This document shows positions 13,633 to 21,513 of a stretch of DNA of 27,050 bases, in pieces (position 1 is the stretch's first letter; every line of letters begins with the position of its first letter). The notes under the pieces are model-generated. The model made no database searches and was not told the DNA's origin. It saw nothing but the letters and a program-made list of their open reading frames with translations. Source of the DNA: a virus; the IMG/VR virus record IMGVR_UViG_3300020469_000214, positions 1 to 27,050 of that record; one strand, 5' to 3'. Position numbers and translations under genes: made by a program.

Positions 13633-15885
13633 CTAATCGTTTATTTTGTCCAACGTTTTATTGACCCAATTTCTCATCGCAGTTCCGCCCCAAAGGTTCC
13701 AGGAAACAAAACCATTGTCGCGCCAAGGCGTGTCTTTATAACGGTCCGCAACAATTTCGTTGCCTTCATGACGTGCAAAAAATGATTTGATTCGATTAAG
13801 CATTTCTAACGTAAGCGGATCGCGGTTTGCAATCATACGGGCGCGGCGCCAACCGGTCATTGTTCCGGCCGTCACTTCATCGCCGTATTTTTCGCGAAAT
13901 TCCAACATTCGTTTAGCGTTGTTGGTTGCGGTTTGCGGATAGTCTGAAAATGTTTTATCGTGATAATTTTTGTCACGGGTTGACATTGGGTGGCCTTCGG
14001 GCAATAAATCGGTGTCGTGTTTTCCGCTTCTAAATTTACCGTTTCTTAATGCAAAAATATAAGAGTTAACTCTTGCCATTGCCCATTGCTGCGGTGATGA
14101 TACAGACGGCCGAACGCTTTGGGGATTTGTTCTATATGCACCGATTCCGCGTTCGTAAACTTTAAAAAGCGTTGGAACGTTTGTTTTTTTGTCCGGGTTA
14201 TTGTTCACGGCTTCATTATGGTCGTCAGCTTTTTTTTTTAAGGCTTTTCGCAAACGTGCGGAAATTTGTTTTTTGTCGTTTTCGTCTTCATCATCATCGT
14301 GATAAAATTTTTCGTCTTCATCTTCATGATGATATTTTTGAGCCTCAATCGCGGCTTCATATTCTGAATGAGAATTAAAAGGCATAAACACTTTTTCGCC
14401 GTCAAAATTATGTTCGTGGTGACCGGATCCATTTAATTCGGCGGCGCGTGCCTCTGCTTCATCAACAGTTGTGAAAACGTCCGTCATTCCCGGAACCAAT
14501 TTTTTGCTTAAAAATTTATTGACATCAACGTCAACCGATTCCATTGGTATTTCAACGTCGTTTGATTTTACCGGAATAAGATTCGCCGGAACAAAATAAT
14601 CATCTAATTCGGGCGTTTGTTCGTCTTTTCCGTAACTCATCGCGGCGCGCTTTTCGTTTGGCGTGATCCACCAAGCCTTTGTAAGTTGGTCAACCACTTT
14701 GTCGGTCTCTTCCTGGAGTTCCGGAACGACCGAAAAATCAAATTCAATGCAAAGTTTGTCGCCGTATTTTGGCGCCAACCAACGATTTAATTCGTCTTTT
14801 ATTTTTAACAGTTCCGGAATGACGCAATTTTGATACAATGCCTTTTTTGCTTCCTTCATATTGTTATATGACGCGGATTCGGTGTTGTTTAGTAATTGTA
14901 CCGGAACGTTGTAAATATTACATAAGTCTTTTATTGAAGCGTTATATTGTTCAATCAATGAAACGTCCGCGGCGTTCAATCCAAAATTAACCCATGACAA
15001 TTTTTTCGGCGTGATGATAACATCGCCGGCGTTGTCTGATCCTTGGAATTGTTTGCGGAATTTGTCTTTTAATTGTTGCGCTTGGACCTCGTTGATGTCG
15101 CCTTCATCGGACATCAATAAACCGCGCGCCGTTTGATTTTGTAGGTATTTGACGCCCGTTTGTGTTGCCTCGTTATTTGTTGTCAATGATCGCATTCCGG
15201 CGCGCAATGGTGATTGTCCATAAAGGTGTGAACCGGTTCCGTCATAGTACGGGTTAAAGTCTTTAATGTGACATATTTCGTCGGCGTCAATCTCAAACGT
15301 TCCGTTGTATTCAACGCGATATTTTGAAACGGGTTCCATTATGCCATTGGAAACAATTTCCATTATTTGCGACGGCATTACATAAAGTTCGGTGTATTTT
15401 CCAACATTGGCCCCGGTGTCCGGTCCTATGCCGTAAATATAACGGTTGCCGGTTAATTTTCCGAATGCAATCAATTCCGAAATAAATGAATTGTAAGATT
15501 GCGCCGGATTTGGGCGTTCCAATACTTTATGCAATTCGGTGTCTTGTAATTCAACCATTGACCGCTTTTGTAAGATTGCGGCTTTGTGAATCGTTGAAGC
15601 GTCAAACGTTCCAGATGTGAGCGCCGAATAACGCTTATAATCATTTTCGTTTGTCTTTTCGTAAACTTGAAACGGAATTGTTGTCGCGGCTTTTGTTATT
15701 ATATTAATAAGCGAATAAATCGTCGCGTTTTTTCGATATCCTTCGGTAATATACGAATCATCATTTTCGGCGTTCCAAACAATTGAATTTCCGATGTAGT
15801 TATAAATCGCGCGGTTGTATTGCTGCGCGGTACTTTGTGAATTTTTTATCAATAGGGATTTGAAGCGGTCAAAAATAGAAGCCAT
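13633..15885 (-). CDS. Portal protein with long C-terminal extension, 750 aa
   Basis: This is the dodecameric DNA-entry pore at one vertex of the head. Residues 1-435 are an HK97-type portal (KNATIYSLINIITKAATTIP, GNRYIYGIG, SPLRAGMRSL, and a C-terminal YNVPVQLLNNTESASYNNMK). HK97-type portals are usually near 400-450 aa, so about 300 residues are extra. Residues 460-515 form a His-containing module (GSGHHEHNFDGEKVFMPFNS), 516-540 are very acidic with histidines (HHEDEDEKFYHDDDEDEND), and 570-750 form another domain (RGIGAYRTNPQSVRPSV, QWAMARVNSYIFAL, DTDLLPEGHP, TGWRRARMIA, GFVSWNLWGGTAMRNW). I have seen this last domain in other phage and bacterial proteins but cannot name a function. Confidence 0.92.
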   Translation of the reverse strand: MASIFDRFKSLLIKNSQSTAQQYNRAIYNYIGNSIVWNAENDDSYITEGYRKNATIYSLINIITKAATTIPFQVYEKTNENDYKRYSALTSGTFDASTIHKAAILQKRSMVELQDTELHKVLERPNPAQSYNSFISELIAFGKLTGNRYIYGIGPDTGANVGKYTELYVMPSQIMEIVSNGIMEPVSKYRVEYNGTFEIDADEICHIKDFNPYYDGTGSHLYGQSPLRAGMRSLTTNNEATQTGVKYLQNQTARGLLMSDEGDINEVQAQQLKDKFRKQFQGSDNAGDVIITPKKLSWVNFGLNAADVSLIEQYNASIKDLCNIYNVPVQLLNNTESASYNNMKEAKKALYQNCVIPELLKIKDELNRWLAPKYGDKLCIEFDFSVVPELQEETDKVVDQLTKAWWITPNEKRAAMSYGKDEQTPELDDYFVPANLIPVKSNDVEIPMESVDVDVNKFLSKKLVPGMTDVFTTVDEAEARAAELNGSGHHEHNFDGEKVFMPFNSHSEYEAAIEAQKYHHEDEDEKFYHDDDEDENDKKQISARLRKALKKKADDHNEAVNNNPDKKTNVPTLFKVYERGIGAYRTNPQSVRPSVSSPQQWAMARVNSYIFALRNGKFRSGKHDTDLLPEGHPMSTRDKNYHDKTFSDYPQTATNNAKRMLEFREKYGDEVTAGTMTGWRRARMIANRDPLTLEMLNRIKSFFARHEGNEIVADRYKDTPWRDNGFVSWNLWGGTAMRNWVNKTLDKIND

Positions 15886-15901
15886 AAATTAACGCGTAAA
15901 T

Positions 15902-15923
15902 AAATTTTTGTAAAAATACAAAA
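15902..15923 (-). promoter_or_regulatory. Promoter-like motif upstream of portal gene
   Basis: The minus strand reads TTTTGTATTTTTACAAAAATTT, 17-38 bp before the ATG, sharing the TTTACAAAAATTT core with the motifs before the protease and tail tube genes. It lies in the 51-bp gap after the terminase gene. Confidence 0.45.
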
Positions 15924-15936
15924 TTTAAAATAGTTT

Positions 15937-17115
15937 TTATACTACAAAAAATTGGGTTCGGTTTTTATATTTTGAATAAACCGCATATCGAAGCGCGTCC
16001 ATTAGGTGATTGTTTGCGTCAATCGGTTTGTTAATGATTGTATTGTCTTTTAAGCGCTGCCAAAAATACGTGTGTTGTTCGTGTTTAAGGTTTGTTGATT
16101 GGTCCGAAACAAATATTTCGTGTTCCTTTAATAAACTAATACCAGCGTTTATTGATCCGGGGCCTTTTGTTGCAGCTTTTGCCAATACGCCCATTTGTCG
16201 CAATTCAACAATTGATTTTGGTTCGGCTGAATCACAATAAGCCAACACGTCCGCTTTGCCTATATTTTTTAAAAAGTTTGCAATGTCGCGATTGGTCATT
16301 CCTTTTTTGTACATTAGTTCATTAATATAAAGTTTGTCGCGAATTTTACCGACTTCAAGAATCGCCAATTCGTCGTTTGTAAATCCAAAATCAACCCCTA
16401 AAATTGTTTCGTCAAACTCTGGAAATTCGCTCAATGGAATGTATTTCCAATTTGTAAATATTTGACGGTCTGAAAATACCGCGCGTTGTCCTTCACCATA
16501 AACGCGCCAATAATCCGGATCACGTAATTTAATGCGTTCTATTTCCTGGACCAATTCGGACGGCAAAAATTGATTGTCTTTGTAAGTTGTTATAAATAAA
16601 TCCGAATCATCGCGTTCAATCACTTCATTATACAGCCAATGCACCGGGTCCGACGGATTAAAGTCAATAATCAATTGACCGACGGTCCGCATATTTAATT
16701 GGCGAAAATCCTCAAACGTCAATTCGTTGGCCTCATTCAAAAAACAAATATCGTGTTTGGCGCCCCGAATCTTTTGCGGATCGTCAGTTGATAAAAATTG
16801 CACAATGGAACCATTGTATTTAAAAACGTTTTCCGCTTTGTTGTGTTCGCCTTTATAATAAACCCCTAATTTTGTAGCAATGCTTATAAAATCGCGCAAT
16901 ACCGAGCGTTTAAGCGCCGGCAATGTTTTCCGCACAATTGAAATTGTAATCGGCGTTTTGGTTGTTGTAAGTTTATAAATTAAGAATTGACAAATGGCAT
17001 AGGTTTTGCCGGATCGCGTTCCGCCTTGATGGACTTTAATTCGTGCCTTTGAATTTAACGTTTGATAAAATTGAACGTTGCAAAATTCTTTTATTTGTCC
17101 TTTGCCGGTGTCCAT
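15937..17115 (-). CDS. Terminase large subunit, 392 aa
   Basis: This is the packaging motor ATPase and nuclease. Walker A is HQGGTRSGKTYA (about 29-40), Walker B is DICFLNEANEL (122-132, catalytic Glu128). The nuclease domain has Asp242 in GVDFGFTND, Asp295 in YCDSAEPKS and Asp373 in HLMDALRYA, so all the acidic metal-binding positions are present. Length fits PBSX/Terminase_3-type enzymes. Its start overlaps the small-subunit end by 25 bp. Packaging type (cos or pac) cannot be told from this. Confidence 0.96.
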   Translation of the reverse strand: MDTGKGQIKEFCNVQFYQTLNSKARIKVHQGGTRSGKTYAICQFLIYKLTTTKTPITISIVRKTLPALKRSVLRDFISIATKLGVYYKGEHNKAENVFKYNGSIVQFLSTDDPQKIRGAKHDICFLNEANELTFEDFRQLNMRTVGQLIIDFNPSDPVHWLYNEVIERDDSDLFITTYKDNQFLPSELVQEIERIKLRDPDYWRVYGEGQRAVFSDRQIFTNWKYIPLSEFPEFDETILGVDFGFTNDELAILEVGKIRDKLYINELMYKKGMTNRDIANFLKNIGKADVLAYCDSAEPKSIVELRQMGVLAKAATKGPGSINAGISLLKEHEIFVSDQSTNLKHEQHTYFWQRLKDNTIINKPIDANNHLMDALRYAVYSKYKNRTQFFVV

Positions 17116-17441
17116 TCAATGATTTTTGATTCAATGCCGCCGTCCATTTGAATTTCTTGGCGCTCGATGAATCCGCGTTTTTTGCCTTTTGTTTTTAAAT
17201 AAAATATTGTTGCGGTTGTGTTGCCTTCTTTTATTTGTTCGTGCAATTGTGATTCAACAAAATCCAATGTGAGGTCTTGAAGTTCGTCAACCTTTGCCCG
17301 GAACACTTTGTCGTTTTTATAATATTTATAAAACGTTGATCGGTTACATTTGACTTTTTTGCAAGCGGTTGTAACTATGCCCAATGATTGTTCTAATGCT
17401 TCAATCAAATTGTTTTTTAATATGTTGGTTTTTGTTGCCAT
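17091..17441 (-). CDS. Terminase small subunit / HTH DNA-binding protein, 116 aa
   Basis: The predicted DNA-recognition subunit of the packaging machine. The N-terminal half holds an HTH (LIEALEQSLGIVTTACKKVK, then CNRSTFYKYYKND), like the Phe-Tyr-x-Trp/Tyr HTH of many small terminases. The C-terminal half is helical with TATIFYLKTKGKKRGFIERQ, a pattern frequent in Bacteroidetes small terminases. It is directly upstream of and overlaps the large subunit, and follows a terminator, so it opens the late operon. Confidence 0.88.
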   Translation of the reverse strand: MATKTNILKNNLIEALEQSLGIVTTACKKVKCNRSTFYKYYKNDKVFRAKVDELQDLTLDFVESQLHEQIKEGNTTATIFYLKTKGKKRGFIERQEIQMDGGIESKIIEWTPAKDK

Positions 17442-17471
17442 GTGACAAATTTAAACAAAATAAACGAGCAT

Positions 17472-17501
17472 AAAAAAAACCCTCTCATTTCTGAAAGGGT
17501 T
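17472..17501 (-). terminator. Intrinsic terminator at end of early region
   Basis: The minus strand folds as AACCCTTTC/GAGAGGGTT (9 bp, one G-U), 6-nt loop, eight T's. It separates the last early small gene (stop at 17564) from the terminase genes. Confidence 0.9.
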
Positions 17502-17563
17502 AAAAATGAATAATTGTTTGAGGTTATCTCATTTAAATTATTCCAACGCGTCCGTTGTTTTTA

Positions 17564-17746
17564 TTATTTTTCCGTGTACCAAACAAAAGAAATTCCAATA
17601 ATAAAAAAATGAAATTCAAAACAATGTTCGTCGGCGTCTTCAATTGGTGAATCAATTACAACGTGGTCCATTGTTGAGTTCCAATAATTAACGCCTAACA
17701 AGAAACCATAAATCGGATAAATAATTGTGTTAAAATTTAATCTCAT
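17564..17746 (-). CDS. Small membrane-associated protein, 60 aa
   Basis: I chose ATG at 17744-17746 (MRLNFNTIIYPIYGFLLGVN) since it directly follows the previous stop (17749). It has two hydrophobic stretches (about 8-20 and 44-57, EFHFFIIGISFVWYTEK) with an acidic loop (DSPIEDADEH) between. No known family. A promoter-like motif lies just upstream and a terminator 62 bp after its stop. Confidence 0.7.
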   Translation of the reverse strand: MRLNFNTIIYPIYGFLLGVNYWNSTMDHVVIDSPIEDADEHCFEFHFFIIGISFVWYTEK

Positions 17747-17748
17747 AA

Positions 17749-17967
17749 TCAATAATATTTTTTGTAAAGGTACAAATATAAATCCCAACATTTGTTGTTT
17801 GCTTTTATTTTACTGTAAGTTCCAGGCGATAAAATCCGGGTTCCGCGATTGTTTATTTCAATGCGCAAACCTTTTAATGTCGGATGTTGTGATACCTTTA
17901 TTTGGTTTTTTAAGCACCATTTAAGCGCCTTTTGGTGTTCTGGTGTTGGTTGTATTGCTTTTGCCAT
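17749..17967 (-). CDS. Hypothetical protein, 72 aa
   Basis: ATG at 17965-17967 (MAKAIQPTPEHQKALKWCLK) is preferred; it follows the methyltransferase stop by 2 bp, while the longer reading would overlap that gene. The protein is basic, with a helix then strands (GLRIEINNRGTRILSPGTYS) and a Tyr-rich end (YLYLYKKYY). I recognise no family; it resembles small early phage proteins. Confidence 0.7.
   Translation of the reverse strand: MAKAIQPTPEHQKALKWCLKNQIKVSQHPTLKGLRIEINNRGTRILSPGTYSKIKANNKCWDLYLYLYKKYY
17754..17780 (-). promoter_or_regulatory. Promoter-like motif inside the 72-aa gene end
   Basis: The minus strand reads TATATTTGTACCTTTACAAAAAATATT, combining an exact TATATTTG box with the TTTACAAAAA element seen before late genes. 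It overlaps the last codons of the 72-aa gene and precedes the 60-aa gene. Confidence 0.4.
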
Positions 17968-17969
17968 AA

Positions 17970-18620
17970 TTAAAACAATGAAGTTTGTTTTATATTTTGT
18001 TCTCTTATTATTCCGCAAGCTATTTCAAGAATTGTTTTTCCGGCTTCAAAATCAACTAAATTTCGTGCAATTTTTTTAATTGGTTGTTTGCCTTTATATT
18101 TTTTAAAATCGTATTTATGAAATTTACATAAGCCGTTGAATTCATTTTTTGCACTTGAAATTTTAAAACGCCTATCATTCAAATTGTTTGGTAATATAAA
18201 ATTAGTCCAATACAAATGCCGACCTCTTTTTTGCGCTTGAATTAATGGTTCATAATACGGAATAACATTTTCAACAACAAATTTTCCTTTAAAATAATGT
18301 TTCAAAAATAAAATTTCTTCATACAATTTCAAATCCGGAAAAATTGCATTTGTTTTTGTTTCATAATTACTACTGTTCCAATATCGCGCGCGCGAATGTG
18401 TCGGACAAGGCGGCGACGACCAAATAAAATCAAATTTTTTATAGTTATCCAATAAATATTGATGTGCGTCGGCAACAATAACATTGTCTTTTGGAAAACG
18501 TTGTTTATATAATTTTGCCAAATCCTCATCCCATTCAACCGCAGTCACTTCAACATTTGTCACTTCGTCCCATTTGTATCGGTTCCCGCCTAAACAAGCA
18601 TATAAATTTAGTATTTTCAT
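17970..18620 (-). CDS. C5-cytosine DNA methyltransferase, 216 aa
   Basis: Transfers a methyl group from AdoMet to C5 of cytosine in a specific DNA sequence. Motif I is a variant NLYACLGGNRYKW (5-17), motif IV SSPPCPTHSRAR has the catalytic Cys72, and motif VI FVVENVIPYY has Glu117. The enzyme is short (216 aa versus 300-400 typical for 5mC methylases), with a reduced target-recognition region (about 130-190). The protein ends IKQTSLF, a Q-x-x-L-F C-terminus. There is no obvious matching restriction enzyme alongside, so protection of phage DNA is the likely role. It is 11 bp after the primase-helicase stop. Confidence 0.88.
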   Translation of the reverse strand: MKILNLYACLGGNRYKWDEVTNVEVTAVEWDEDLAKLYKQRFPKDNVIVADAHQYLLDNYKKFDFIWSSPPCPTHSRARYWNSSNYETKTNAIFPDLKLYEEILFLKHYFKGKFVVENVIPYYEPLIQAQKRGRHLYWTNFILPNNLNDRRFKISSAKNEFNGLCKFHKYDFKKYKGKQPIKKIARNLVDFEAGKTILEIACGIIREQNIKQTSLF

Positions 18621-18631
18621 TTTTTTATTTT

Positions 18632-20305
18632 TTAAAACGGTATGTTGTCCTTTATTACCTCAAATTTTTTAGTTTCCAAGTCAATGTCTTTATAAATTCC
18701 GCCATTGTTAAAATCGGGGGCCAAATCAAAATCGCCCAATTGGCCGTTTTCTTTTCGTTTGACCTTTTCAATGTATATTTTTACAACGTCGGATTTGAAT
18801 TTTGTACGTTCACCAATACAACGGTAAACAATTAAACCGTTGTAAGCCTTATTAAAAAAGTCGGCTGAACCGCTTATATCATAAAGAGTTGGTTTTTTAT
18901 ACCGTCCATTTTCGGATTCTATTTTTCGGGGGTGCGCCACTAAAAATAAATGCGTGTTTGTTTGTTGACAAAATTGCGTTATTTCTGAAAGCGCGCGCCC
19001 AATATACGAATGATCGCGTTGCGCGGAGTGGTCCAACATATTCCAGGGATCAATAACACAAACATTGATTCCCTTTTGGAATACTAAATCCCGGAACGCA
19101 TTTAAAATACCTTTTAGCGTTAAATTTTCCAAATCTATTTTGACCCAAAAAAAATGGTCTTGAATGAAATCTTTTGTTTGGTTTAATTGGTCGTTGTTGC
19201 AATTGGTTTCGTTTAATTTGTTTGCAATTCTTTTAATATGGCCTTCATATGGAAAAGATTCCGGCGCAAACATAGCGCAACGCATATCGTATTTAAGCGC
19301 CATATTACAACAGATTTGATCCATGACGTCAGATTTGCCCGAATTAGGAATCCCGGTTACAACGGACCATTGTCCCAATTCCATTTTAAAATAATTATCG
19401 GCGTTTGGCAAACCGATTGAATAATTTTTGACGCCGTTTTCGTTATAAGTCAAAACACTTTGCCAAATATTGTCAAGATTTAAAACGCCTTCCAATGGAA
19501 AGTTTTTTGCGGTTTTAATAACGTTTCGCAAAGTTTCGGCCCCTTTTGTCGTCAATATCTCGTTAGCGTCCTTAAAAGCGCCGAAATCGACGTATTTACA
19601 ACGATACGCGCCGAAGCGTCGCGCCAATTCATTACGCAATTCAATCCCGGGGTTATCGTTATCGGTGCAAAGTATAATTTCTTTTTTGTCTTTAAAGTAT
19701 TCAAAACAATTGTCCAAATATTCCAAACGCTGATTTCCTTTTGACGCGCCGTTTGGCACGGAACAAACGGAATATATTCCGGCCTCGTGTAATGACAACG
19801 CGTCAATTTCGCCTTCAACAATAAATATTTTTTCCATTGTTTTAATATTGTCAAGGCCGTAAAATATTAACTCCGCGCCCGAAACCATTTTAAAATTCTT
19901 TTGCCCGTCACGATATTTGACATTCACCAATTCATTTTCGCGGTAATAATTGAAATTTATTGCGCGGCGTTTTTTTCCTACTTGCGGAAAATATTGCAAT
20001 GATTCGCCAATTTTCCAATGTTGTAGTGTTGGTTCGGAAATGCCGCGATTGACAAACCATTTGATAACGCGTTCGGTCAAATTGACTTTTATTTTTTCCG
20101 GGCGAATGAAGTCTTTTTTCTTTTCAAATTTTGTTGTTCCAGAAAATCCGCAGTTGTGACAATTGAATAAACCTTTGTCAATATCAACGGACAAACATTT
20201 ATCGCGTTTGTTTTTACGTGTGTTGCTGCATTGTGGACAATGGGTTTTAATTTTACCGGTTGTTTTGTTGCCGATATCAATTCCGAAATCGTGAAATGTT
20301 TTCAT
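18632..20305 (-). CDS. Bifunctional DNA primase-helicase (T7 gp4-like), 557 aa
   Basis: This enzyme unwinds DNA at the fork and makes primers. An N-terminal zinc-binding domain has Cys23-x-x-Cys26 and Cys49-x-x-Cys52 (HCPQC, FNCHNCG). The TOPRIM core has EGEID (164-168) and DNDNPG (215-220). A RecA-like helicase domain follows, with Walker A GIPNSGKSD (318-326) and Walker B VCVIDPWN (415-422), then VAHPRK. This is the order of T7 gp4. The last residues, VIKDNIPF, resemble the acidic-PF tip of SSB, an unusual end for a helicase. It precedes the C5 methylase and is the main replication enzyme here; no phage polymerase is visible in this window. Confidence 0.92.
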   Translation of the reverse strand: MKTFHDFGIDIGNKTTGKIKTHCPQCSNTRKNKRDKCLSVDIDKGLFNCHNCGFSGTTKFEKKKDFIRPEKIKVNLTERVIKWFVNRGISEPTLQHWKIGESLQYFPQVGKKRRAINFNYYRENELVNVKYRDGQKNFKMVSGAELIFYGLDNIKTMEKIFIVEGEIDALSLHEAGIYSVCSVPNGASKGNQRLEYLDNCFEYFKDKKEIILCTDNDNPGIELRNELARRFGAYRCKYVDFGAFKDANEILTTKGAETLRNVIKTAKNFPLEGVLNLDNIWQSVLTYNENGVKNYSIGLPNADNYFKMELGQWSVVTGIPNSGKSDVMDQICCNMALKYDMRCAMFAPESFPYEGHIKRIANKLNETNCNNDQLNQTKDFIQDHFFWVKIDLENLTLKGILNAFRDLVFQKGINVCVIDPWNMLDHSAQRDHSYIGRALSEITQFCQQTNTHLFLVAHPRKIESENGRYKKPTLYDISGSADFFNKAYNGLIVYRCIGERTKFKSDVVKIYIEKVKRKENGQLGDFDLAPDFNNGGIYKDIDLETKKFEVIKDNIPF

Positions 20306-20350
20306 TGTTTATTGTTTTCAAATGCTAAACTAAAAAAATATTTTCAAATA

Positions 20351-20974
20351 TTAAAATAATCTTTGTTGCGCTTTGTGTTGTTGAATTCTTTTTATTGAGG
20401 CATTATAATAATCTTTGTCAAGTTCGCACGCGGTCAAATCAAAACCTAAATTATGGCAAGCAATTGCAATCGAACCCGAACCCAAGTGGGTGTCTAGTAT
20501 CTTATCTCCCTCTTTTGCGTAGTTCATTAATAACCATTCATAAAGTTTGACCGGTTTTTGTGTTGGATGTATTCTTACTTTGTCAGCGCCTAAAAAACCT
20601 TTATATCTTATTTTCGCAATTCTTAAAACTTTATTAAAATTTGTCCAAGCCAATTCGCCATCTGCAAAACTACAATCTCCGTAAATGCCTTTGTCCCAAA
20701 AAATATAAGATTTCGATGGTTTTAATTTGTCGGAAAAATAATTTCCGCCCCAAATAATTTGATGTTTTGATATTCTTTGCAATTCTGTAAAATAATTTTG
20801 GCTTGGTGTTTTATTATCCCAATTTTTACTTCTGTTGTATTTTTTATTTTTACCACTACCCATGTCCATTTTAGAAGCACCAATCCCAAAAGGTGGGTCA
20901 ACTATTGCAAGGTCAAAATAATTGTCCGGATATCGCGCCATTAGTTTCATGTTGTCCTCGTTTGTTATTTTCAT
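20351..20974 (-). CDS. N4/N6 DNA methyltransferase, DPPF type, 207 aa
   Basis: An amino-methyltransferase acting on adenine N6 or cytosine N4. Catalytic motif IV is DLAIVDPPFGIG (DPPF at 26-29). The AdoMet region comes late, as ILDTHLGSGSIAIACHNLG (DTHLGSGS at 161-168, in place of DPFxGSG), after HPTQKP (136-141), an order matching the beta class. It ends KAQQRLF, a Q-x-x-L-F C-terminus shared with the other two methylases. It begins 5 bp after a PD-(D/E)XK nuclease gene, so a nuclease-methylase pair is possible. Recognition site unknown. Confidence 0.9.
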   Translation of the reverse strand: MKITNEDNMKLMARYPDNYFDLAIVDPPFGIGASKMDMGSGKNKKYNRSKNWDNKTPSQNYFTELQRISKHQIIWGGNYFSDKLKPSKSYIFWDKGIYGDCSFADGELAWTNFNKVLRIAKIRYKGFLGADKVRIHPTQKPVKLYEWLLMNYAKEGDKILDTHLGSGSIAIACHNLGFDLTACELDKDYYNASIKRIQQHKAQQRLF

Positions 20975-20979
20975 TTTTT

Positions 20980-21513
20980 TTAAATTTTTGGCATATAATA
21001 AAATAAATTTTCAATGTTTTTTAGATCGGTGTTTTTAATTTGATAGTTGTTTGTTTTCATAATAAACGACGTTCCATTGTCGCGGTGCATGGTATCGCCT
21101 TTTTTTATATAAACGGATTTTTGCAATAATTCTTTTTTGTGTAAATATCCGCAAATTGTTAATTCGTTTTTTTTCTTGTTTAGTGAGCAAAATATATAAA
21201 TATCACAATCAAATTTTGATTGGTGCGCCACGAAATTATTGACAAAATAATCTTTGACATCAACATTGCGACCCATTGTTTTAACGTCTATTTTAAGACC
21301 TTTGTAAACCAAATCAAAACCGCCGTCAAATCCATTTTTAAGTTCATAATCAAAACCAAACAAACGTTTTATCATTATTTCGCCAATCAATCCAACAAAT
21401 TGTTGTTCCTTGGTCCCGTTGAATTCAAAGCGGTTGCCGATATTATGTTGATTGACAAAATGCCAAACATCGTTTTTTATTTTTTCCAGGATATTGAATT
21501 TTTTATAATTCAT
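20980..21513 (-). CDS. PD-(D/E)XK nuclease-like protein, 177 aa
   Basis: The core of the PD-(D/E)XK fold is visible: a helix with Glu (GLIGEIMIKRLFG), then GGFDLVYKGLKIDVKTMGR, where the Asp of FDLVY and D-V-K form the catalytic site, followed by strands DCDIYIFCS and a C-terminal basic region. It overlaps the replication-initiator gene by 11 bp and is 5 bp from a DNA methylase gene. It may be a restriction-type nuclease guarded by that methylase, or a replication/recombination nuclease; sequence alone does not decide. Confidence 0.75.
   Translation of the reverse strand: MNYKKFNILEKIKNDVWHFVNQHNIGNRFEFNGTKEQQFVGLIGEIMIKRLFGFDYELKNGFDGGFDLVYKGLKIDVKTMGRNVDVKDYFVNNFVAHQSKFDCDIYIFCSLNKKKNELTICGYLHKKELLQKSVYIKKGDTMHRDNGTSFIMKTNNYQIKNTDLKNIENLFYYMPKI

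Noticed and set aside
17564-17791. Longer start for the 60-aa membrane gene (to 17791) and similar extensions at 18018, 23080, 23314, 26680
   Set aside because: The longer forms overlap upstream genes or promoter/terminator-like regions and begin with atypical residues; internal ATGs directly after upstream stops fit the tight packing better.
18440-18452. DnaA-box-like TTATCCA strings (also near 24402-24410)
   Set aside because: They match only 7 bases, lie in coding sequence, and are not clustered. They do not support an origin.
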